Shown here in pieces: positions 8,126 to 14,549 of a DNA stretch of 14,549 nucleotides (its first letter is position 1; each line of letters opens with the position of its first letter). The notes under the pieces were generated by a model, which worked only from the letters and a program-made list of their open reading frames with translations, did no database searches and was not told the DNA's origin. Source of the DNA: Acanthamoeba castellanii str. Neff (Eukaryota > Discosea > Longamoebia > Acanthamoebidae). The stretch lies in contig NW_004457330.1 in assembly GCF_000313135.1 (NCBI RefSeq), positions 6,318 through 20,866 of the forward strand, written 5' to 3'. The position numbers and the translations under genes are program-made.

Positions 8126-9581
8126 TCAAGAGGAAGGAGAAGGTGAAGGAGAAGACAGCTTGTGGGAGAGGAGGTAGACGTGCATGCCGATGTCTTCGTG
8201 GAACATGGAGCTCATGCCCTCGAACTCCTCCTCGCCCTCGCGCGCCGTTGCTCGCTGGAGGGCCGCCTCGCTGATCTCCACCTCGCGGCACCGGCCAAAG
8301 TGTCGCTTGACTTCCTCCATGAACCGCGCCTCGATCCACCCGAGCCGCTCCTGGAACGCCACCACCACTTCCGTGCCCTCCTGCTTACCCCCCCCCCACC
8401 GACGTGTCAGAGTCGACACGACACGACACGACACGACACGACACGACACGACACGACACGACACGACCAACGACACGACACGACACGATACGACCAACGA
8501 CACGACCAACGACACGACCAACGACACGACCAACGACACGACATGCGCCAAACCTCGCTGAGGATGAGTATGGTGTGGAGGAGGGCCGGCAGACAGCCGG
8601 CGTTGTGTGCGCAGAAGACGAGGTCACTGCACACGACAAGGTCGAACGGCGGCGTGAGGTGGGCCACCTCACCGCCCCACTCCAGGGCCTGCACCTCCGG
8701 TTCCACGCTGCCCTCGGGCAGCGCCCGCAGGTTGAGTGCCACATTTTCCCTGTGTGCGGCCACACGGTTCGTGTCAGCTCGACGCAACACACCATCGCAC
8801 ACGCACCACCGCACACGACACAAACGCGCATCACTGCCCACAAACGCGCAGTGAAGGTGACGTGCCGCAAGAGTGGCAGCTGTTGGGGCACGTCGGTGAG
8901 CACGACACGGGCGGCGCCGAGGGCCGCGCACACGAGGCCCAGCAGGCCGGTGCCGCTGCCCAGGTCCATCACGCGCCTTCCGCCCACGCGGATCCCGCCC
9001 TCGCCCTCCTCCGCACCCAACAACTGGCCCGAAAAGAAGAAAAACAAATAAATAAGAATTCATAAAAATAAGAACAAAACAAATAAATAATAAATAAAAA
9101 AGTTGGATTGATGTTACAACGGGGAGGGAGTACCTGGAGGAGGACTTTGGCGGCGTTCCACACGATGCCGCCGGTGGTGCCACTGCCGGGCACCTGCTTG
9201 ATGCGGATGCGGTGCTGCACGTCTTCATCTCCGGAGGGCCGGCGCGCATGCAGCAGCGCGTACTCGTCCCACCCTGGCTGTCCCTCCTTCTGCTCAACTT
9301 TGGCCTCCGCACTGCCGCCCTCCATCTGTTTTTGTTTTGACGTTTTTGTGTGTTTTGTTTTTTTGAACACAACAGAAAAGCTGCCAGTGGTTGACGAGGC
9401 CTCTCTCCTGAAGAAACGCTGCACCAGCAGACACACCACCAGCGCCACGTTACCCTGCCACGACAAGAGCCCTGCACGCACGCACCCCGCACACGACACA
9501 CGAGACACACACGATACACACACACACGAGAACACACACGACACACCGCACCGAGGCGTACAATCCGCCGCATAACGACAT
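8126..9581 (-). CDS. METTL21 / Methyltransf_16-like SAM-dependent protein methyltransferase
   Basis: Seven-beta-strand methyltransferase of the group that methylates lysine or histidine side chains on proteins. Minus-strand exons in order: 9552-9581, 9374-9454, 9134-9325, about 8842-9023, 8554-8749, 8126-8380, giving about 311 aa. Key motifs: TTGGIVWNAAKVLL before the fold; motif I VMDLGSGTGLLGL (119-131); the acidic end of strand 2 LTD (Asp145); then ENVALNL; post-motif FDLVVCSDLVF (198-207). This family normally has DxxY at the last site; here it is DLVF. The C-terminal exon (EVVVAFQERLG... ending SPSPSPSS) closes the fold. Uncertain: the two first exons (MSLCGGLYAS and GNVALVVCLLVQRFFRRE...) are inferred from phase-0 splice sites; a shorter start is ATG 9325 (274 aa). 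The junction 8842/8749 is the only in-phase one but adds about eight residues relative to the family. Confidence 0.82.
8414..8541. repeat. (CGACA)n pentanucleotide satellite in a methyltransferase intron
   Basis: About ten perfect CGACA/ACACG units run from 8414 to 8466, followed by a second-order pattern in which CGACCAA interrupts CGACACG units up to 8541. It fills most of the 173-nt intron 8381-8553. The period of five leaves all three minus-strand frames free of stop codons across the tract. Confidence 0.95.
9474..9556. repeat. ACACACG / CACGACAC low-complexity tract
   Basis: A CA-rich tract with CACGACAC, CACACGAGAC and CACACACG units. In the gene model adopted here it lies in the first intron (9455-9551) of the minus-strand methyltransferase. 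Such tracts in this window otherwise sit in introns, which supports an intron at this place. Confidence 0.75.
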
Positions 9582-9881
9582 TTCGGTTGACGCCACCGTA
9601 TCTGGCGAGAGGGCATCATTGGCGCCGATAAGAGGGAGATAATGGCGCCCGCAACAATCAGCCACAGATCGGAGAGAAATCCTATTGGCGTTGTTTAATT
9701 TGTGTTTGTCCCCGTGGCTGGTATCTGCGTACAGCTTCTGCGCCCGCCCAACCACAAAAAGGCCCAGCACAGGGGGCAGACCTCATTCTCAACTGACCGC
9801 CAGCACAGCACAACAACCACAACCGCTACGGCACAAGTAGCTGCCCTCCACGCTCAGCACACACACACCTCCGCCGTGGAA
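9582..9881. promoter_or_regulatory. Probable divergent promoter between methyltransferase and small-protein gene
   Basis: About 300 nt between two divergently oriented start codons. It holds two ATTGGCG motifs (9618-9624 and 9684-9690), which read as inverted CCAAT boxes and also resemble an E2F-type TTGGCGC site. A GGCGCC palindrome occurs twice (9621-9626 and 9644-9649), flanking two GATA motifs (GATAAG, GATAAT). CA-rich sequence before 9882 looks like 5' UTR. Function is inferred from position and motif look only. Confidence 0.35.
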
Positions 9882-10202
9882 ATGAAGCTTCTTTCGCTCC
9901 GCCGCAGCCACGAGACCTACGAACCCGTCGGCCAGATTGACGACGCCGGCGCAGAGAGCCAGCCGCAGCGCCGGGGCCTCAGCAAGTGGGAGCAGCGGCT
10001 CGAGCGAGCGGCCGTCGAACAGGGAGCGGGTCCGTCGTCGTCCTCGTCGCTCCGCAAGTCGGACCCCACCTCTTCCACCGCCTCGGTGTCGCCTCGCGGA
10101 CTGGACGACAAGGCCGATCCGAGCATTCAGAAGTTCAGGTCGAGCTCGCAGGTTCGCGCCATGGCCGAACTCTACGTCGCCAACCCCAAGGTGTTCGCCT
10201 GA
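9882..10202 (+). CDS. Small hypothetical protein (106 aa), Ser-rich and highly charged
   Basis: An intronless reading frame from the first in-frame ATG (9882) to TGA at 10200-10202. I recognise no domain. It begins MKLLSLRRSHETYEPVGQID, has a basic/acidic patch with SKWEQRLERAA (short amphipathic helix, about residues 34-44), then a Ser-rich linker with PSSSSS and SPRG. It ends with a possible second helix, SIQKFRSSSQVRAMAELYVANPKVFA. There is no signal peptide or membrane segment, and most of it is probably disordered. Support: good third-position GC, purine at -3 of the start codon, AATAAA 74 nt after the stop, and a probable divergent promoter upstream. It may be a genuine small soluble protein; moderate confidence only. 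Confidence 0.55.
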   Translation: MKLLSLRRSHETYEPVGQIDDAGAESQPQRRGLSKWEQRLERAAVEQGAGPSSSSSLRKSDPTSSTASVSPRGLDDKADPSIQKFRSSSQVRAMAELYVANPKVFA

Positions 10203-10492
10203 ACACCAGACGACTCTGCCGCTCGAGATATCTGGACGGCCCATTGTACAAATGTCCATAAATAACTAAACTGCAAATAAAATAATACCAGAAAATCATA
10301 TAAAATACCGATAAGGCCGAGCTCCTACTTGCTCGGGCACGCGAGGTTCTTTTGGCGGTCTTCTTCGTGGAACGTGCACACCACAAGACCATTGGCGGGA
10401 CGAGAGCCCAGAGGTGGCAACTTCTGCAAGCGCTCTTAAGAAATCGACGCCTTCATCATCATCTTGTCCTTCGTTTGCTGCAACGTGGAATC
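10203..10492 (+). other. 3' UTR of the small gene and 5' flank of the SET-domain gene
   Basis: AT-rich to about 10310 (3' UTR with AATAAA at 10276), then GC-richer sequence up to the SET-gene ATG at 10493. The 47 codons in frame just before that ATG are open but contain no ATG, so 10493 is the first possible start in this frame unless an upstream exon exists. Confidence 0.5.
10276..10281 (+). promoter_or_regulatory. Poly(A) signal of the small-protein gene
   Basis: AATAAA 74 nt after the stop codon at 10202, in AT-rich DNA. Confidence 0.6.
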
Positions 10493-12809
10493 ATGGGCGC
10501 TGTATGGAGCACGCTTGTGGGCGAAGCGGAAGATGGCGGCGATGAATCGTCAAGATTTAGAGAAGATGAGATTGACGGAGGCGATCTCGAAGAATTGACC
10601 CACAGCGAGAAGTACCGGCTGAAGAGGAACAAGAAGGCCGAGCAGAGACAGATGGATGAGCGCGATAAACAGCGAGACGAGGACGAGATGGACAACATCT
10701 ACGTTCCGGGTCCGGGAGCCACCGGTTCGGGTCTCATCTGCAAGCTCACGGTCATCGAAACGGCGTGGGGCCGCGGCCTCGCCACCACCTGTCCCGCTAA
10801 CGTGCGTACTTGTATTACTCATTATTTATTATCAATTACTTATATAAGACATAAATAGAACAACATTTATTTTTTCAAGCATTAAAATAAATAAATAAAT
10901 GAACCAGGAGGGCGAACTGCTGGCGGAGGTGCCGGCGCGGTTCATCCTGCACAGCCGGAACGAGCGCGTGTGCCACGCCGCCGACCTGCGCAAGGCGCTG
11001 GCCGCCCATCCGCGCGTGGCGTCGCACCGCCACATGCTGGCCGCCGTCCTCTGGCTCCTCGAATCCGTCAACTGCGCCCAGTCCTTCTGGCAGCCTTACC
11101 TCTGTACTCTACCGAACCCTCTCGTGCGTGTGCGCACACGTGTGCGTTCCACGTTCCATTACATTTTTTAATTTACATATTTATTTATTTTGTTTATTAT
11201 ATCAGCGGAGCTGCCGGACGCTGTGGCGACGGTGGATCGGTGGAATCAGGAGGAGCTCGCCGAGGTGGGCCACACGCTGATGCTCTACGAGATGGTCGAG
11301 TACAAGAAGAAGAAGATCGCCGCCGACTACGCCGCCATCCTCCTCCCCTTCCTGCAGGTGACCACCCACCACACGACACATGCGACGCGACACTCACGAC
11401 ACGCGCGTACACTTGGTGTTGTGTGTGGTTGGCTGAATTCTGAACTGTTCGTGCGTGCGCAGGAGAACACGCAACTCTTTGGCGGGTCGATTCCGTCGGA
11501 GGAGGAGTACCGGCGCGCCCTCTCCCTGGTCTACTCGCGCACGTTCGACTTCTCAGAGCTCATTGGGGAGCACGTGTTCATCCCCTTCGTGGTACTCGCA
11601 CACATAGACTCATACCGCACACGCGCCACCGCACACACAGGCATACCGCACACGCGCCACCGCACACACAGGCATACCGCACACTCGCCACCGCACACGC
11701 ACGCACTGACTGCATTGGTGACATTCTTCAACACCATCGCCACCACTATCACAGGATTTCCTCAATCATTCGATCAACGACACGGGCAAGGCGGCGTGCA
11801 CGTACAGCTACAACCACGACAAGGACTGCTTCGAACTCCTGGCCGGCGCTGACTACGACGAAGGAGAAGAAGTACACCTTATCATCGCCGCCACTTCCGT
11901 CGCTATCAACTACTTTGGATCTGACCATCGCACGCACACGCACAGGTGTTCATCTCCTACGGAGAAAAGACGAGCTCGCAGCTGCTGGCCTCGTACGGCT
12001 TCATGTACGAAAACAATGCCGAGGACACGGTCGATATTACTGCCTCCCTCTTCTCGCTCTCGCCTCCGCATTCGACTTCGACTTCGACTTCGACTTCATC
12101 TTCGTCATCGTCGACGCGTCGCTCTCCGCCGTCGCTGAAGCAGTTGACGCTGGAGGACCTCTTCTTTTCGCTCAAGACGGACCAACACACCGGCCAGCCG
12201 TTCCTGCACGCGTCGCTCCTCAACTTCATCCGCATCCAACACCTGTCCACCGAGCAAAAGGCCTGTTTCCTCACTCAGGACCTAGGTATGTTGGTGACCG
12301 ACACGCAACACGCAACACGCAACACGCAACACGCAACACGCAACGCGCAACGCGCAACACGCAACACGCAACACGCCACGACACCCGACACCCGATATGC
12401 GAGACGCGTCAGTGCTGACACGCACGCACTTGGGCGGTGTACGCGGCAGGCCAGCGGCATGACCTGGTACGAAGCCACATCATCTTCGACGACCAGAACG
12501 AGGCCGAGACGAACCGCTTCCTTCTGTCGGCGCTCGAGCGCATGCTCAAAGCCTTTCCGACCACCATCGAGGTAAAAACCACCACTTTTCTTTGTTCAAA
12601 TGTCAATAGTTATTCTATTTGTTGTGTTGTCAATTCTTCCTTTACTGATATTTATCTGCTGGACGCTCTAGGAGGACGAGCACCTGCTGGCGACGTGTGA
12701 GGATCTGACGAGCGGCAAGCGGTGGGCCATCCGGTACCGCAAGGAGGAGAAGCGGCTGTTACGCGACTACATCCGTGCCTACCGGCGATACGTCGGCATG
12801 GACTCATGA
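10493..12809 (+). CDS. SET-domain protein methyltransferase, SETD3 / Rubisco LSMT type, 8 exons
   Basis: A SAM-dependent methyltransferase of the split SET class acting on lysine or histidine of non-histone proteins. Exons 10493-10801, 10908-11103, 11206-11357, 11463-11591, 11755-11871, 11946-12285, 12450-12571 and 12672-12809 give 500 aa in consistent phase. SET start: WGRGLATTCPANEGELLAEVP (from residue 92). Helical insert: YLSELPDAVATVDRWNQEEL, which fixes the exon 2/3 junction because its spacing equals that of LSMT proteins. SAM-binding DFLNHS is at 263-268; catalytic-tyrosine motif VFISYGEKTS at 302-311 (Tyr306); then LLASYGFMYENN. Residues from about 330 correspond to the LSMT substrate-binding helical domain, with a low-complexity STSTSTS insert coded by four GACTTC-type hexamers. 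The N-terminus MGAVWST fits the myristoylation consensus MGxxxS/T. Residues 40-68 are a charged helix (KYRLKRNKKAEQRQ). SETD3 is longer (about 590 aa); substrate unknown. Confidence 0.92.
11611..11703. repeat. 31-bp minisatellite, three copies, in SET-gene intron 4
   Basis: Copies at 11611-11641 and 11642-11672 are identical; the third (11673-11703) differs at a few bases. Each contains CATACCGCACACGCGCCACC. It lies inside the intron 11592-11754. Confidence 0.9.
12071..12094 (+). repeat. In-frame TTCGAC hexanucleotide repeat in SET-gene exon 6
   Basis: Four tandem TTCGAC units inside coding sequence, read as alternating Ser-Thr, continuing into TCATCTTCG runs that code poly-Ser. This inserts a flexible linker at the start of the substrate-binding domain. 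Confidence 0.85.
12302..12377. repeat. (CACGCAA)n heptanucleotide tract in SET-gene intron 6
   Basis: About ten units of CACGCAA, two with G for A (CGCGCAA), filling the middle of intron 12286-12449. Confidence 0.9.
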
Positions 12810-12828
12810 GAGACAGAGAGAGAGAGAG

Positions 12829-12834
12829 AATAAA
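12829..12834 (+). promoter_or_regulatory. Poly(A) signal of the SET-domain gene
   Basis: AATAAA directly after a (GA)n tract (12809-12829) and 20 nt past the SET-gene stop; the convergent GNAT gene ends at 12893. No minus-strand AATAAA is visible for the GNAT gene. Confidence 0.6.
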
Positions 12835-12892
12835 AAATGATGGTGGGTCGCAGGCACAGTTCTGGTTGCAACCGTTGAGAAGCATCAGTGGG

Positions 12893-13987
12893 TCATGAAG
12901 GCCAGGGGCCGGCGTCGAGGCCTTCAAAGGTCCAGCCGGCCCAGTCGCCCATCATGCCGTCGTCACCGAAGCCCGCCTTGCGATAGATGCGGCCCGGGGC
13001 CTCTTCCATCCAAAAGATGCACACCTCCTTCTTGCCGCCGCCGCCATCGCTGTCCGCCGGCGCCAGAGCCCACCGGGTGGCCGCGCGGACCAGGCGGCCG
13101 GCAATGCCGCGGCATCGGTACTCTGGCGCCGTGCACACGGCCGAGATGGCAAAGTTGAAGGGCGTCTCCCGCTTCAGGTAGAGGAAGCCGGTGATCACCT
13201 CCTCCTCCTCCTTCTTCTTCACGTCACCGTGATCGTCGTTGATGTCGTGGTCATCGGCCGCGGACCGCATGACGTGGACAAAGACCCGGCTGCCGGGCTC
13301 GTCGGCCAGCGTGCGGCGGACTTGGTGTCGGCACTCGTCGATCGGCGTCGGTGGGAGGACGAACACCTCGTAGAGCCGCGCCAGCCGCTCCTCGTCATCG
13401 CGCCCCACCACGAACCGCCGCACTTCGCCCTCCTCACCACCACCACCACTCGTCGTCGCTGTTGCGCCGCTGCCGGCCTGGTCGACCAGGCGGAGGGTGG
13501 TCGAAGTGCAGGCGGCGGCGGTGAGGGTCCAGTGCGGCGTCGCGCGTCGGTTGAGCAACCGGCCCACGGCGTCGGCCAGCGGTCGGCTGAGCCAGGCGGG
13601 ACCCGTCACCCGCCGCACCGTGCCCAGCCACTCGGCCGACACCCGGCCGGCCAGGTGCTCGGCCAGCGCCTCCACGTGGCGGCCGACCACCTCAACATCG
13701 TTACCATCGCAGGCGTCGGTGAAGGAAACGAAGATGGGGAAGGCGTCGACGCGGGCCAACATCAGAACTGGTCGTGGTCGTTGGCTGGCTCCGGCGGAGG
13801 TGGTGGAGGAGGGCCAGGTGGCGAGGAAGAGGCACTCGGAGGCGGAGGGGGCGAAGGCGGGGGCGAGGAGCAGGTTGGCGGCCCACGACGAGCGGCGGAG
13901 GTGCGGCTCCAACGCCGCCACGAACATCGCCGCCGTGGCGTACCGCACAACCACCACGTCCCCCGCAAGTGCTGCGGCGCTCTCCAT
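12893..13987 (-). CDS. Intronless GNAT-family (FR47-like) N-acetyltransferase, 364 aa
   Basis: Transfers acetyl from acetyl-CoA to an amine of unknown substrate. It starts at the first in-frame ATG (13987) and ends at TGA 12895-12893. The C-terminal 110 residues carry the GNAT fold: ITGFLYLKRETPFNFAISAV (strands 2-4, in part), motif A with the acetyl-CoA loop EYRCRGIAGRLVRAA (Arg-x-x-Gly-x-Ala at about 291-296), then VCIFWMEEAPGRIYRKAGF, where IYRKAGF is the usual motif B helix end. The N-terminal 200 residues look like a degenerate second GNAT-like half (RYATAAMFVAALEPHLRRS... and WLSRPLADAVGRLL). Low-complexity loops (TSGGGGEEGE, DVKKKEEEE, DSDGGGGKK) are typical of this genome's GC-rich coding. 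Alone among the larger genes here it has no intron. Confidence 0.87.
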   Translation of the reverse strand: MESAAALAGDVVVVRYATAAMFVAALEPHLRRSSWAANLLLAPAFAPSASECLFLATWPSSTTSAGASQRPRPVLMLARVDAFPIFVSFTDACDGNDVEVVGRHVEALAEHLAGRVSAEWLGTVRRVTGPAWLSRPLADAVGRLLNRRATPHWTLTAAACTSTTLRLVDQAGSGATATTSGGGGEEGEVRRFVVGRDDEERLARLYEVFVLPPTPIDECRHQVRRTLADEPGSRVFVHVMRSAADDHDINDDHGDVKKKEEEEVITGFLYLKRETPFNFAISAVCTAPEYRCRGIAGRLVRAATRWALAPADSDGGGGKKEVCIFWMEEAPGRIYRKAGFGDDGMMGDWAGWTFEGLDAGPWPS

Positions 13988-14332
13988 CACGATCGACTTC
14001 GTGTACTCTTGGGGGCAGCCGCACAAGTTCTAAGGCAGCCGACATCACCGTTCGTTGGCCGACAGTATTTGGGACTCGGAGAGAAAACAAGAAGAAAAGT
14101 AACGAGAAAAGGCAAAGGAAACAAGTTCGACGAAATGTTGACGGAGGAGCAAGCTGCGGGCAAGGTGGGGCTGCTCGAGCTCTCAGACATGGGCCATTTA
14201 CAACATTATATCATCGGCAAGCAAACACCACCTGAGCAAGACTTTAACACAGAGTACACTGCCCCCCCCCACTCTCTCCCTCACTACGCTGGGGTAGGGC
14301 ACAGGGCAGAAATTGAGGTTTCTTTTTGGTAG
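13988..14332. other. Divergent 5' flank of GNAT and 6-phosphogluconate dehydrogenase genes, with an upstream ORF
   Basis: Spacer between divergent starts. It includes a purine-rich stretch (14075-14120) and a C-run (14262-14270) followed by pyrimidine-rich sequence. No TATA box or known operator stands out. The upstream ORF is listed separately. Confidence 0.4.
14135..14332 (+). other. 65-codon upstream ORF abutting the 6PGD start codon
   Basis: ATG at 14135 opens a frame that reads MLTEEQAAGKVGLLELSDMG at its start and ends at TAG 14330-14332, immediately before ATG 14333 of the dehydrogenase. The first half looks protein-like (alternating charged and hydrophobic residues); the second half (HSLPHYAGVGHR) less so. 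It could be a translated leader, a regulatory uORF, or chance. Confidence 0.3.
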
Positions 14333-14549
14333 ATGGCAAGCAAGGAAAGGTGCGATGTGGGTCTCGTGGGACTCGGCGTGATGGGCCAAAACCTGATCCT
14401 CAACATGGAGAACAAGGGCTACCGCGTCGCTATCCATAACCGCACCGTAGCGAAGGTTCGTCTACTACACCACTTTCCACGTGTCTGTGCTGACCCAAGC
14501 ACGGTGTGCGCAGATCGACGAGTTCATCAAGAAGAAGGGCGAGGGCAAG
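14333..14549 (+). CDS. PGD: 6-phosphogluconate dehydrogenase, decarboxylating (first two exons, partial at right edge)
   Basis: Oxidises 6-phosphogluconate to ribulose-5-phosphate and CO2 with NADP+, the third step of the oxidative pentose phosphate pathway, in the cytosol. Exon 1 (14333-14455) codes 41 residues; exon 2 begins at 14514 and runs off the window, in phase. The N-terminal Rossmann motif is diagnostic: VGLVGLGVMGQNLILNMENK, with the dinucleotide fingerprint GLGVMG, then VAIHNRTVAK, where the N-R-T after strand 2 is the NADP-selecting site of this family. Exon 2 gives IDEFIKKKGEGK, matching the next helix. Only about 10 percent of the protein is present, but the family call is secure. 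Confidence 0.95.
   Translation, partial: MASKERCDVGLVGLGVMGQNLILNMENKGYRVAIHNRTVAKVRLLHHFPRVCADPSTVCADRRVHQEEGRGQ

Noticed and set aside
8414..8541. Repeat block considered as a CRISPR-like array
   Set aside because: Five-base units with no unique spacers in a spliced eukaryotic gene; this is a microsatellite.
8404..9051. Plus-strand open frame encoding repeated RHDTT residues
   Set aside because: It is the antisense reading of the CGACA intron repeat and of methyltransferase exons; period-5 repeats stay open in every frame.
9702..9881. 60-codon extension of the small protein upstream of 9882
   Set aside because: It begins at GTG, contains no ATG, and reads as Thr/His-rich leader sequence.
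10352..10492. 47-codon extension of the SET protein upstream of 10493
   Set aside because: The frame has no ATG (it begins with TTG) and the residues look like untranslated leader.
13988..14026. 13-residue upstream extension of the GNAT protein
   Set aside because: It would need TTG as start; 13987 is the first ATG in frame.
13229..14332. 367-codon plus-strand open frame opposite the GNAT gene
   Set aside because: Shadow frame caused by high GC; the minus strand has clear GNAT motifs. Only its last 65 codons, past the GNAT gene, are kept as an upstream ORF.

Overview
This is a gene-dense stretch of a eukaryotic nuclear genome. Almost every gene is cut by many short GT-AG introns (about 50-200 nt). 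Exons are GC-rich, and introns are either AT-rich or filled with ACACG/CGTGT-type simple repeats. Several 3' ends carry AATAAA. No bacterial operon structure or Shine-Dalgarno logic is visible. The style (GC-rich amoebozoan exons, CACGACAC-type intron repeats, amoeba-like gene content) best fits an Acanthamoeba-like amoeba. That assignment rests on style and cannot be proved from the window.

Left part. The window opens inside the 3' half of RRN3/TIF-IA, the RNA polymerase I initiation factor (4 exons visible, ends at 1354). A complete tRNA-Ser(GCT) gene follows (1499-1580). Next is a spacer holding what looks like a lone exon of a copper-type P1B-ATPase (1773-1835). A six-exon gene (1924-3992, 501 aa) comes after it. 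I do not recognise this protein as a named family. Its second half carries three motifs in the order, and with the character, of motifs A, B and C of family-A nucleotide polymerases. It is the best candidate here for something undescribed.

Middle. A 15-exon APC-superfamily amino-acid permease (4287-7967, 700 aa) has a separate soluble C-terminal domain. Convergent to it on the minus strand is a METTL21/Methyltransf_16-like methyltransferase (8126-9581). Its N-terminal exons and one internal splice junction are uncertain. A probable divergent promoter (9582-9881) separates it from a small unknown protein gene (9882-10202).

Right part. An eight-exon SETD3/Rubisco-LSMT-type SET-domain methyltransferase (10493-12809, 500 aa) has a myristoylation-like N-terminus. 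An intronless GNAT acetyltransferase lies convergent to it on the minus strand (12893-13987). The window ends in the first two exons of 6-phosphogluconate dehydrogenase (14333 onward), with a 65-codon upstream ORF directly abutting its start codon.

The genes look like unrelated housekeeping neighbours, not a pathway cluster. Exon coordinates were worked out by hand from frame, splice consensus and family alignment. Those with consistent phase throughout (RRN3, the unknown 501-aa gene, permease, SET gene) are the most reliable.
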